DNA of 64,000 nucleotides from Bradyrhizobium sp. 195 (GTDB taxonomy: Bacteria > Pseudomonadota > Alphaproteobacteria > Rhizobiales > Xanthobacteraceae), in contig NZ_CP082161.1 in NCBI RefSeq assembly GCF_023101665.1, positions 310,001 through 374,000 of the forward strand, written 5' to 3'. Shown here in pieces: positions 1 through 7,414 of the stretch. Each line of letters begins with the position of its first letter. Positions within the stretch are counted from its first letter, which is position 1. A model generated the notes under the pieces. That model was given only the letters and a program-made list of their open reading frames with translations, ran no database searches and was not told the origin of the DNA. The translations under genes and the position numbers were made by a program.

Positions 1-176
1 TCGGTGGCGCGCCAAGTGAGCTTGGCGCCGGTGACCAGATTTTCCGCATAGACCCCGATCCGCCCGGCGCTCTCGCGTTCATAGGCTTCGAATTCTGGCG
101 GCGCCTCTGCCGCAAGCGCGGGAGAAGCAGCCATCCAGCCGAGTGAGGCAAGCAGGGAGCGGCGATCGAGGAGCAT
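1..176 (-). CDS. class A beta-lactamase, N-terminal part (runs off left edge)
   Basis: Only the first 58 codons are in the window. They begin MLLDRRSLLASLG, a twin-arginine (DRRSLL) export signal, followed by a short hydrophobic stretch ending ALAAE. The mature start has a long helix (FEAYERESAGRIGVYAENL) and then VTGAKLTWRA, which is the usual opening of class A serine beta-lactamases: the helix before the first strand and its 'G..A.d..tG....yrad' pattern. The active-site SxxK, SDN and KTG motifs lie outside the window, so the family call rests on the N-terminus alone. The product would be a periplasmic penicillin- or cephalosporin-hydrolysing enzyme. Confidence 0.6.
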   Translation of the reverse strand, partial: MLLDRRSLLASLGWMAASPALAAEAPPEFEAYERESAGRIGVYAENLVTGAKLTWRAT

Positions 177-229
177 GGGGACTTTTCAGATGAGTGGAGG
201 TGAGGTTGAAATGAACGCGCTATCAGCCC

Positions 230-316
230 CGTCATTGCGAGCGCAGCGAAGCAATCCAGAATCTCTCCTCGGAGGGATTCTGGATTGCTTCGTCGCAAGA
301 GCTCCTCGCAATGACG
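230..316. repeat. REP-like palindrome, family A
   Basis: An imperfect inverted repeat with outer arms cgtcattgcgag and ctcgcaatgacg and inner arms gaagcaatccagaatc and gattctggattgcttcg. The same unit occurs at 19551, 21753, 47906 and 61170. It lies between two divergent or tandem small genes and encodes nothing convincing. Confidence 0.85.
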
Positions 317-368
317 GAGACTGGGGAGCGAGTGCGACCGATTTCGGGCAGCGGAGCGCTTTGCCTCG

Positions 369-743
369 TCACTCCCTCAGATCATACCGATACGATTTCG
401 ACACGATCTGCCAGCCGTCGGCGAGCTTCATCGCGACCAGATAATCGGTGAAGAAACGCGGTGGCAGCTGGCACCTGACCTTGATGAAGGCGGTCTTGTC
501 GTCCGAGCGGTCGATGGTGACGATGAAATCCTCGCGCGGCTTGCCTTCCGCCTTGCCGGATGGGCGCTTGCGCACGCGGTCGAGCCAGTCCGGCACGGTC
601 AGCACCTGCAATTCGCCCTTCTCGACCCAGCGCAAATCCGCGGAGGGATGGAAGATAGCGCCGAGCTTTTCAGCGTCGCCCTCGTAGAGCCCGTCAAAAT
701 AGGATTGCACGACGGCTTCGACGCTCGAACGGTTCTGGCTCAT
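369..743 (-). CDS. NTF2-like / lumazine-binding-like small protein
   Basis: A 124-residue protein with the NTF2/SnoaL cone-fold pattern: an N-terminal helix (VEAVVQSYFDGLYEGDAEKLGAIFHPSADL), then alternating strands ending in WQIVSKSYRYDLRE. This matches the 'putative lumazine-binding' group of NTF2-like proteins by appearance. Such proteins are small binding proteins or enzymes of uncertain substrate, so no reaction is assigned. The ATG start at 743 is preceded by AGGGATGACCC, an adequate ribosome site. No operon partner is seen; the next gene is divergent. Confidence 0.7.
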   Translation of the reverse strand: MSQNRSSVEAVVQSYFDGLYEGDAEKLGAIFHPSADLRWVEKGELQVLTVPDWLDRVRKRPSGKAEGKPREDFIVTIDRSDDKTAFIKVRCQLPPRFFTDYLVAMKLADGWQIVSKSYRYDLRE

Positions 744-837
744 GGGTCATCCCTTTGAATGATGGCTTGGGGCGAACTTAGTCGTACACATCGAAATGCG
801 CTATGGTGTCTCTCGGCAATTGCGCAGGGACGCTGGA

Positions 838-1266
838 ATGACCGGATCAGAAATTTCGAACGCTCGTATCCTGGTGGGCGAATGCTATTGCCGCACCGTC
901 CGCTTTGAGGTGGCCGACGCGTTCTCCTATGCGATGAACTGCCATTGCTCGAACTGCCGGCGCACCACCGGCTCCGCCTTCAAGCCGTTCGCCGGCATCG
1001 CGCAGGACAAGCTCCGCATTGTCCAAGGTGGGGACCAGCGGATGATTTTCGGCGACGACACCACCCATGACGCCCATTGTGGGCGATGCGGCTCGCTGCT
1101 TTATTCCCGGGTGCGTGAGGGAGAATGGGTCCATGTCGCCATGGGAACCCTGGTTGACGCTCCCTCGATCCGGCCAAGCGCCCACATTTTCGTGGCATCG
1201 AAGGCGCCCTGGCACGAAATTACGGACAATCTGCCGCAATATCGGGGGCATATCGGTGATGCCTAG
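838..1266 (+). CDS. GFA-family zinc protein (glutathione-dependent formaldehyde-activating-like)
   Basis: This 142-residue protein has the GFA/CENP-V fold signature. It shows CYC near residue 15, CHCSNCRR near residue 35 and CGRCGS near residue 80, the cysteine sets that hold two zinc ions. Some family members help formaldehyde react with glutathione, but most are uncharacterised, so the substrate is left open. I chose the ATG at 838 because AGGGA sits 8 bases upstream. An in-frame ATG at 796 would add 14 unconserved-looking residues (MRYGVSRQLRRDAG). Confidence 0.75.
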   Translation: MTGSEISNARILVGECYCRTVRFEVADAFSYAMNCHCSNCRRTTGSAFKPFAGIAQDKLRIVQGGDQRMIFGDDTTHDAHCGRCGSLLYSRVREGEWVHVAMGTLVDAPSIRPSAHIFVASKAPWHEITDNLPQYRGHIGDA

Positions 1267-1445
1267 GGGAACTCGGTCGACACCAGCTTGGGGCGAACCG
1301 CAGCCGCGCTGGTGCGACAAACAAAGGGGGACTTTCCGACAGTCGCCAGCGCGGCCTTCGTGACCTCCATCACAAGCGCCGGCGCCAGATCCTGCTAAAG
1401 CGGTCCCAAGGGGCCCGAAACGGCCCGAACTTCGGAAGTCGTGTC

Positions 1446-3272
1446 ATGCGCAATCTGCTCAGACTATGCCCGCTTCTCCTCGCCGCAGCACTGCTGTTCG
1501 GCACTGATCCCGCGCTCGCCGGCAGCCGCGTCGCGCTGGTGCTTGCCAACTCGGCCTACCAGCACGCGCCGGCGCTCGCCAACCCCGTCAATGACGGTGC
1601 GGTGATGGCGAAGACGCTTAAGGAGGCCGGTTTCGATGTTGTCGATTACCGGCGCGACCTATCGGCCCTGGATACACGGCGCGTGCTGCGCGACTTTGCC
1701 GACGCGACCCGCAGTGCCGATATCGCGGTGGTCTACTATGCCGGTCACGGCATCGAGGTCGAGGGCTCGAATTATCTGATCCCTGTCGACGCCAAGCTCG
1801 AGCGCGATACCGACGTTTATGACGAGGCCCTTTCGCTCGACCGCGTCCTGGTCGCCGTCGAGCCGGCAAAGCAGCTGCGTCTGGTGATCCTGGACGCCTG
1901 CCGCGACAATCCGTTCGGCAAGAAGATGAAGCGCACGGTGGCTTCGCGCGGCATCGGCCGTGGCCTCGCCCAGGTCGAGCCGACCAGCCCCAACACGCTG
2001 ATCGCCTATTCGGCCAAGGCCGGCTTCACGGCCCAGGACGGCGACGGCGCCAACAGCCCCTTTACCGTCGCGCTGTCGAAGCATCTGACGACGCCGGGCC
2101 TCGACGTCCGCCGCGCCTTCGGCTTCGTGCGCGACGATGTGCTCAAGTCGACCGGCAACAAGCAGGAGCCGTTCGTTTACGGCTCGCTCGGCGGCGAAGA
2201 CATGCCGTTGGTGCCGGTCAAGTTGGCGGTTGCAGCACCCGTGGCGCCCGGGGCGAACCCGCAGGCCGATATCCGCCGCGACTACGAACTCGCGCTCCAG
2301 GTTGGCAACAAGGCGGCGTGGGACGCCTTCCTCGCCCAGCATCCTGATGGCTTCTATGCGAGCCTTGCCAAGCTCCAGGTCGAGAAGATCGGTGCCGAGC
2401 AGGCCCACGCAGCGGCGACCGCGAAGGCGAAGCAGGCCGAGGCCGAGCGTGATCGTCTCGCCGCGCTCGGCGCGCAGAAGGATGCGCAGGCCAAAGCCGC
2501 AGCCGATGCGAAAGCCGCCGAGCAGGCGCAGCTTGCCGCGCAGAAGGCCAAGGAGCAGGCGCAGCAGCAGGCAGCCGTGGCCGAGCAGCAGCGCGTCAAT
2601 CTCGCCGCTGCGGCCCCGAGCGCGGCGCCGGCCAGCACGGCGAGCCCCGCCGGCACCAGCGTTGCGTCGCTGACGCCTGCGACCGCGCCGGCCGATCTCA
2701 GCCGCTCGGTGCAGACCGAGCTTGGCCGCGTCGGCTGCTTCTCAGGCGCCGCCGACGGCAACTGGAATACGTCCTCGCAGCGCTCGCTGTCGCAGTTCAA
2801 CCGCTATGCCGGCACCAAGCTCGACGTGAAGATGGCAAGCACGGATGCGCTGGATGCGGTCAAGGCCAAGCCGTCGCGCGTCTGCCCGCTGGCTTGCGAG
2901 CACGGTTTCAAGGTCGACGGCGACAAGTGCAGCAAGATCGTCTGCCGGGAGGGGTATGCCGTCAACGACGATAATGAGTGCGAAAAGCAGCGTGCGGCCA
3001 AGCCGGCCAAACCCGCGACGGCCAAGCGCGACGACGGTGACGAGCGTCCCGCGCGGCAGCGTCGTCAGGCCGGCGGCGCGGCTGCTGGCGCGGCGGGTGG
3101 TTATGGTGCCGCGGCCGGCATTGCCGCTGCCGCTGGGTCCAGCCGTCCCTCGGCCGGCGGGCAGATGTTCTGCAACAACACTGGCTGCCGTCCTGTCAGC
3201 CGCGGCTGCCATCTCGAATATCGCGGCGGTGGCGGCCCCGGCAACGACGCCAACGCCGAGGTTTGTCGCTGA
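1446..3272 (+). CDS. caspase-family (C14) protease with coiled coil and cysteine-rich C-terminus
   Basis: A 608-residue secreted or periplasmic protein with a signal peptide (cleavage near ALA-G, residue 26). Residues 27-255 are a peptidase C14 caspase/metacaspase-like p20 domain. The catalytic pair is visible as His101 in YYAGHG and Cys152 in DACRDNPF. Residues about 315-390 are an Ala/Lys/Glu/Gln-rich coiled coil. Residues about 418-475 resemble a degraded peptidoglycan-binding helix bundle (SVQTELGRVGCFSG...W). After this come cysteine-rich segments (CPLACEHGFKVDGDKC, CREGYAVNDDNEC), an Ala/Gly-rich linker and a final four-cysteine tail. Bacterial orthocaspases usually cleave after Arg or Lys, and this one's substrate is unknown. 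It appears to be a single-gene unit. Confidence 0.8.
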   Translation: MRNLLRLCPLLLAAALLFGTDPALAGSRVALVLANSAYQHAPALANPVNDGAVMAKTLKEAGFDVVDYRRDLSALDTRRVLRDFADATRSADIAVVYYAGHGIEVEGSNYLIPVDAKLERDTDVYDEALSLDRVLVAVEPAKQLRLVILDACRDNPFGKKMKRTVASRGIGRGLAQVEPTSPNTLIAYSAKAGFTAQDGDGANSPFTVALSKHLTTPGLDVRRAFGFVRDDVLKSTGNKQEPFVYGSLGGEDMPLVPVKLAVAAPVAPGANPQADIRRDYELALQVGNKAAWDAFLAQHPDGFYASLAKLQVEKIGAEQAHAAATAKAKQAEAERDRLAALGAQKDAQAKAAADAKAAEQAQLAAQKAKEQAQQQAAVAEQQRVNLAAAAPSAAPASTASPAGTSVASLTPATAPADLSRSVQTELGRVGCFSGAADGNWNTSSQRSLSQFNRYAGTKLDVKMASTDALDAVKAKPSRVCPLACEHGFKVDGDKCSKIVCREGYAVNDDNECEKQRAAKPAKPATAKRDDGDERPARQRRQAGGAAAGAAGGYGAAAGIAAAAGSSRPSAGGQMFCNNTGCRPVSRGCHLEYRGGGGPGNDANAEVCR

Positions 3273-3282
3273 CAATTGAAGT

Positions 3283-3304
3283 CGTCCCGGCGAACGCCGG
3301 GACG
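3283..3304. terminator. hairpin between convergent genes
   Basis: A perfect 9-10 bp GC-rich stem (cgtcccggcg/cgccgggacg) with a tiny loop lies directly after the caspase-like gene and before the end of the convergent DUF1345 gene. There is no T-run, so it may act as a bidirectional barrier or a minimal REP remnant rather than a classical terminator. Confidence 0.5.
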
Positions 3305-3307
3305 ATG

Positions 3308-4000
3308 TCAGTTTGAGATCGCGCTTGCCGCGATGTTCACCGTCAGCGCCAGCAACGCCGTATTGTAGATGAATGAGACGATGCCGTGCGCCGTTGCGGT
3401 GCGGCGGATCGTCCTGTCGGTGATGCCGACGTCGGAGACCTGCGCGGTCATACCGATCACGAACGAGAAATAGACGAAGTCCCAATAGTCGGCCTGGTCT
3501 TCATTGTCGCGGCTCGGAAACTGAAGGCCGCCCGGTGCGGCATGCCGATAATAATCATGGGCGTAGTGCAGCGCGAATGTCGTGTGTACGGCGGCCCATG
3601 ATAGCGCGATGGTGCTGATCGCGACGGTCAGCTCCAGCACGCCCCGATGTGGTGTGCCGAGCTCGGAGACGATTGCGGCGATGCTGGCGAACGCCCCGGT
3701 CGCCGTCACCAGCAGGATCACGAAGCGACCATCGTCCTGCATCGCGGCTGCGCGCCGGATGTGGTGATGGTCGTTGCAAAGCATCATTGCGTAGACCAGC
3801 ACGAGATAGACCGTGATCAGCGCGTCCCAGCCGAACAACAGCCGGGTCACCAGCCGGTGGGAGCCCGGCAGCAGCAGGCAGACCAGGACGCCAGCCGCGA
3901 GCGCGATGAACGTTCGCGGCCGGGCATAAAGCAGCCGCATCGGCCGCGACATCTGCCGAAAGCGGACGAGGGCGGGGTCCTCTTTGCCGCCGGCCGCCAT
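3308..4000 (-). CDS. DUF1345 integral membrane protein
   Basis: A 230-residue inner-membrane protein with about five hydrophobic segments: roughly residues 30-48, 58-75, 95-112, 122-142 and 205-225. It carries the DUF1345 hallmark region DYWDFVYFSFVIGMTAQVSDVGIT between the last two segments. Its function is unknown. It starts 10 bases after the ispA stop, so it is probably co-transcribed with the prenyl synthase. I infer no functional link from this beyond shared transcription. Confidence 0.8.
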   Translation of the reverse strand: MAAGGKEDPALVRFRQMSRPMRLLYARPRTFIALAAGVLVCLLLPGSHRLVTRLLFGWDALITVYLVLVYAMMLCNDHHHIRRAAAMQDDGRFVILLVTATGAFASIAAIVSELGTPHRGVLELTVAISTIALSWAAVHTTFALHYAHDYYRHAAPGGLQFPSRDNEDQADYWDFVYFSFVIGMTAQVSDVGITDRTIRRTATAHGIVSFIYNTALLALTVNIAASAISN

Positions 4001-4009
4001 CGATGCGCG

Positions 4010-4933
4010 TCAGCTCTTCCGTTCGGCGACAAACCGCGCCGCTGCCTGCAGCACGGCGGCGCGATCGCCGAAGATCGACACCGCGCTGTCGGCCCGCGCG
4101 AGCAGGTCGCGTACGCGCTGCTTGGCGCCTTCGATGCCGAGCTGGGTGACGAAGGTAGTCTTGCCGAGCGCGGCATCGGCGCCGGCCGGCTTGCCGAGTG
4201 CCGCGGCATCGCCCTCGACGTCGAGCAGATCGTCCGCGATCTGGAAGGCTTCGCCGAGCGCGCGCCCGTAATCGTCGAGCGCCTGATATTCCTTTTGTGA
4301 GGCCTGGCCGAGGATCGCGCCGGCAATGCAGCCGTAGCGAAGCAGGGCGCCAGTCTTCATCTGCTGAATACGGGCGACGTCGATCGGCTCGTTGCCGCCG
4401 AAGCGGCCTTCGCCGGCAAGGTCTAGAATCTGGCCGCCAACCATGCCGCCGATGCCGGCGCAGCGCGCCAGCGCCCGCGTCAGCAGCAGGCGCACATTGG
4501 CGTCGCGGTGGATCTCGTCGCGGGTGATGATGTCGAAAGCGAGCGTCAACAGGCCGTCGCCGGCGAGGATCGCGGTCGCGTCATCGGTCTTCTTGTGCAG
4601 GGTGGGGCGGCCGCGGCGCAGGTCCGAATTGTCCATCGCCGGCAGATCGTCATGGATCAGCGAATAGCAGTGAATGCATTCGAGCGCCGCACCGGCGAGC
4701 AACGCCGCCTCGCGCGGTACGTCGAACACGGCGGCGCTCTCGACCACCAGGAACGGCCGCAGGCGTTTGCCGCCGTTCAGGCTCGAATAGCGCATTGCGT
4801 CCATCAGTCGCTTGGGCCGGGCGATCTCATCGTGCAGGATGTCGTCCGACAACAGGCGCCCGAGCAGGGCCTCGGTGTCATCAGCGGTCTTGTCCAGACG
4901 CTTGGCGAAATCGGACGGGGACGTGCCGGTCAT
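4010..4933 (-). CDS. ispA: polyprenyl (farnesyl-type) diphosphate synthase
   Basis: A 307-residue trans-prenyl synthase that condenses IPP with allylic diphosphates to make farnesyl-type chains for quinone, hopanoid and undecaprenyl synthesis. The first aspartate-rich motif is DDLPAMD (residues 95-101) and the second DDLLD (234-238); GGKRLRP (54-60) binds diphosphate. The residues before the first motif (HCYSLIHDD) lack the bulky aromatic pair of some short-chain enzymes, so product length is not certain. The start is the ATG at 4933, preceded by GGAG at a 9-base spacing. An upstream TTG would add 12 residues with no ribosome site. Confidence 0.85.
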   Translation of the reverse strand: MTGTSPSDFAKRLDKTADDTEALLGRLLSDDILHDEIARPKRLMDAMRYSSLNGGKRLRPFLVVESAAVFDVPREAALLAGAALECIHCYSLIHDDLPAMDNSDLRRGRPTLHKKTDDATAILAGDGLLTLAFDIITRDEIHRDANVRLLLTRALARCAGIGGMVGGQILDLAGEGRFGGNEPIDVARIQQMKTGALLRYGCIAGAILGQASQKEYQALDDYGRALGEAFQIADDLLDVEGDAAALGKPAGADAALGKTTFVTQLGIEGAKQRVRDLLARADSAVSIFGDRAAVLQAAARFVAERKS

Positions 4934-5094
4934 CAAGAAGGGCTCCAGAACTAAAATTCGGCGGGACAATCCTTTATGAGACCGCCCCAGTCAATCGTTT
5001 GGAAGGCCTAAAAAGTGCTGGAAAACGCCCGAATTATCACAGACTTAATGGAAAGGTCCGCGGCTGCGTTTCATTTTGCGCCGGAAAGGTTGAT

Positions 5095-5769
5095 TTGCGC
5101 ATCGTCAAAATCCTTCTCCTGGTGCTCGTGGTCGCAGCTCTCGCGCCCTATGTGATCGCGCCGTTCTACCGCACCGGTCATCCCGTTTCGACGCTGATGG
5201 CGTGGCGCTCGCTTCGCGGCGCGCCGATGCAGCGGGAATGGATCGATCTGGCGGCGATGTCGCCCTCACTGCCGCGCTCGGTGGTGGCGGCCGAGGACGC
5301 GCATTTCTGCAAGCATCATGGAATCGATTGGGGCGCGCTGCGCGAGGCGATCGACGACGCGCAGGAGGACGGCACGGCGTTTCGGGGCGCTTCCACCATC
5401 ACCCAGCAAGTCGCCAAAAACCTGTTCCTCTGGCAGGGCCGGGATTTCGTCCGCAAGGCGCTGGAATTTCCGCTGGCGCTCTGGATCGATTTGGTCCTGC
5501 CCAAGCCGCGGATCCTGGAGATTTACCTCAACATCGCCGAGCTCGGTCCACAGGGACAATTTGGCGTCGAGGCGGCCAGCGCTTATGCCTTCGGCAAGTC
5601 GGCTGCCAGCCTTTCCCCCCGGGAAGCCGCGCTTCTGGCCTCAATCCTGCCGAATCCGGTCAAACGCAGCGCCCGGACCCCCGGCCCGGGCGTCCGGCGG
5701 CTGGCCGGGACCTATGTGGCACGGGCGCAGGCGGGCTCGCTTGCGGCCTGCTGGCGGGAAAATCGCTGA
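5095..5769 (+). CDS. mtgA: monofunctional biosynthetic peptidoglycan transglycosylase
   Basis: A 224-residue GT51 enzyme that polymerises lipid II glycan strands at the outer face of the inner membrane. It has one N-terminal membrane anchor (residues about 4-24). The GT51 motifs are [15 protein letters not shown] (catalytic Glu in the ED pair), then [16 protein letters not shown], then the Arg-rich and [10 protein letters not shown] blocks. Its length fits the MtgA family. No in-frame ATG exists near the membrane segment; a TTG at 5095 follows GGAAAGG at a 5-base spacing and is the best start. It is divergent from ispA across about 160 bp. Confidence 0.88.
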   Translation: MRIVKILLLVLVVAALAPYVIAPFYRTGHPVSTLMAWRSLRGAPMQREWIDLAAMSPSLPRSVVAAEDAHFCKHHGIDWGALREAIDDAQEDGTAFRGASTITQQVAKNLFLWQGRDFVRKALEFPLALWIDLVLPKPRILEIYLNIAELGPQGQFGVEAASAYAFGKSAASLSPREAALLASILPNPVKRSARTPGPGVRRLAGTYVARAQAGSLAACWRENR

Positions 5770-5932
5770 TTTCGGGCCCAATCCGGGCGTATTTTCCGGC
5801 CCAAGAGCCTAGCTTTACGGCCAGCCTTCCTCTATAAGCCCGGCCTTGATCGGCATTTCGCTCGCCCCGTTTGGGTGCTGAGCCGTCCTGCGGACGATGC
5901 CCTGATGACACCAATCCCTAGAGGATATTGAA

Positions 5933-6115
5933 ATGGCCGTTCCGAGAAGAAAAACCTCGCCGTCGCGCCGTGGCATGCGCCGCTCGGCAGACGCCATCAA
6001 GAAGCCGACCTATGTGGAAGACAAGGACTCCGGCGAGCTCCGTCGTCCGCACCATCTCGACCTCAAGACCGGCATGTACAAGGGCCGGCAGGTTCTGAAG
6101 AAGAAAGAGTCCTGA
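5933..6115 (+). CDS. rpmF: 50S ribosomal protein L32
   Basis: A 60-residue basic protein that begins [21 protein letters not shown], the standard L32 start, and ends [11 protein letters not shown]. This is the alphaproteobacterial form without the four-cysteine zinc motif. It is a component of the large ribosomal subunit near the peptidyl-transferase region. AGAGGA lies 7 bases before the ATG. In many alphaproteobacteria mtgA and rpmF are neighbours, as here. Confidence 0.97.
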   Translation: MAVPRRKTSPSRRGMRRSADAIKKPTYVEDKDSGELRRPHHLDLKTGMYKGRQVLKKKES

Positions 6116-6129
6116 GTTAAGGACCTTTT

Positions 6130-6169
6130 CTTTGGGCAGGATGATTTTTCTTTGGGCAGGATGATTTTG
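6130..6169. repeat. 20-bp tandem duplication downstream of rpmF
   Basis: The unit ctttgggcaggatgattttt is present twice back to back, the second copy ending in tg rather than tt. It is non-coding and begins 14 bases after the rpmF stop codon. It looks like a recent slippage duplication. Confidence 0.8.
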
Positions 6170-6278
6170 CCTGCCTGATTTCGGCCCATCCATGAGATAG
6201 ACGGTGACGGCGGCGGAGCAAATGCTTCGCCGCTGCATTGTTCTGTCCGGACATCTTGATCGAGAAGGCGTTTTGCCG

Positions 6279-6932
6279 ATGGTCGGTTTCCCGCTGCTCC
6301 TGATTCCGCTCGCGGTGTACAACATCATCGCCTTCCTGATGCCGACCGTTTCCTTTACGGACGTGCTGTTCAAGGTTCCGATGGTGTCCGGCGAGGTCTG
6401 GCCGGTCACGCTCGCCGATCTCCTGCTCGCGCTCGGCGTGGTGCTGCTGCTGCTCGAAGTGGTCAAGGGCGCGCGGCCCGGATCCAAATTTCTGATGGAT
6501 CATCTGCTGTCGCTGATCGTGCTCGGCGCCGCCGCTGCCGAATTCGTGATGTGGCCCAAATTCGGCAACTCCACCTATTTCCTGTTGGTGCTGCTCGCGA
6601 TGGCCGATTTCTTCGCCGGCATCGCCCAGCGCACGCGCCGCCGCGTCACCTATGTCGCCGAGACGACGGTGGCGGCGCCGCGCAAGGCCAAGCGCCAGGC
6701 CGAAGCGTCGGGCGAGGATGTGGCGTCCGAGCGCAAGTTCGAGCCGGTGATTGCGCCGCAGCCGGCGCCAGTGGAGCCTCCCGCACCTTCGGCACAATCT
6801 GTCGCCGAATCTGTGCTGATGGATCATCCTGCGCCAAAGCCCGTGCAGGGTGCGCCCTCGCCGGAAATTCCCTCGCCACATCTTCAGCCGGGCAATGGCA
6901 CGCCGTCCTCGCCGGACACGCCGCCGCGCTGA
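6279..6932 (+). CDS. hypothetical inner-membrane protein with proline-rich tail
   Basis: A 217-residue protein. The first 120 residues contain four hydrophobic segments (roughly 2-20, 40-62, 75-92 and 97-112). After these comes a basic patch (QRTRRRVTY) and a long Ala/Pro/Glu-rich, probably disordered cytoplasmic tail. I do not recognise a named domain. The ATG at 6279 is chosen because GAGAAGG precedes it. A GTG at 6204 would put 25 polar residues in front of the first membrane segment. It ends exactly where the next gene, on the opposite strand, also ends. Confidence 0.7.
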   Translation: MVGFPLLLIPLAVYNIIAFLMPTVSFTDVLFKVPMVSGEVWPVTLADLLLALGVVLLLLEVVKGARPGSKFLMDHLLSLIVLGAAAAEFVMWPKFGNSTYFLLVLLAMADFFAGIAQRTRRRVTYVAETTVAAPRKAKRQAEASGEDVASERKFEPVIAPQPAPVEPPAPSAQSVAESVLMDHPAPKPVQGAPSPEIPSPHLQPGNGTPSSPDTPPR

Positions 6933-7208
6933 TCAGGCCACCTGCCGTGTGCGTGCGCTGACGCTTTGCAGCGGGTGCTTGCTGCCATAGGCCATCTGGG
7001 CGTCTTCGGAAGAGGCGCGGCGCAACCGGCTCGCCTGGGGCAGGTGCTCGGCATTGGCGATGAGCTGGGCGACGAAGCTCGGATCGGGGCGCGGCATCGG
7101 CGCCTTGTGAACCCACTGCAACGTCGGCATCAACGGCACCAGGGCCGTGCCGGCCTGCCGCTTTGCCTCTTCCATTCCATCCGCAGTCGCCATCGCAACA
7201 CCGTTCAT
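6933..7208 (-). CDS. conserved-looking hypothetical small protein
   Basis: A 91-residue protein, MNGVAMATADGMEEAKRQAG followed by WVHKAPMPRPDPSFVAQLIANAEHLPQ and a basic, serine-rich end. The PRPDPSFV.QLI segment has the look of a conserved helix, and codon use matches its neighbours. No function can be given. There is no clear ribosome site at the chosen ATG; two internal ATGs, 5 and 11 codons further, are alternatives. Its stop codon shares the palindrome TGATCA with the convergent gene. Confidence 0.5.
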   Translation of the reverse strand: MNGVAMATADGMEEAKRQAGTALVPLMPTLQWVHKAPMPRPDPSFVAQLIANAEHLPQASRLRRASSEDAQMAYGSKHPLQSVSARTRQVA

Positions 7209-7414
7209 CAGGTTGAACTGGCGCGTTTTGGGACATTGGCGCCGGTGCATATGATGGTCTCGCAAGGCCTATGCCGCCCGAGCCTAATCGGTTCCTCGGT
7301 AGTTTGGGAACGTGGTTTCCAAATTGTTTATCAACTTTGCCTAGGGTCGGGAGCGAATCTGGCTCTATCCTGTGCCGGCTCAGGACTTCCCCGCTGTCCC
7401 GAAACGAGGCGATT

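Noticed and set aside
175-444. Short plus-strand open frame near the left edge
   Set aside because: It runs through a REP palindrome and overlaps the well-supported NTF2-like gene on the other strand.
7271-7414. N-terminal extension of the degenerate GGDEF-EAL protein from the ATG at 7271
   Set aside because: The 48 added residues look non-coding (Pro/Ser/Arg/Leu/Cys mix). The TTG at 7415 has a better ribosome site, though the start remains uncertain.
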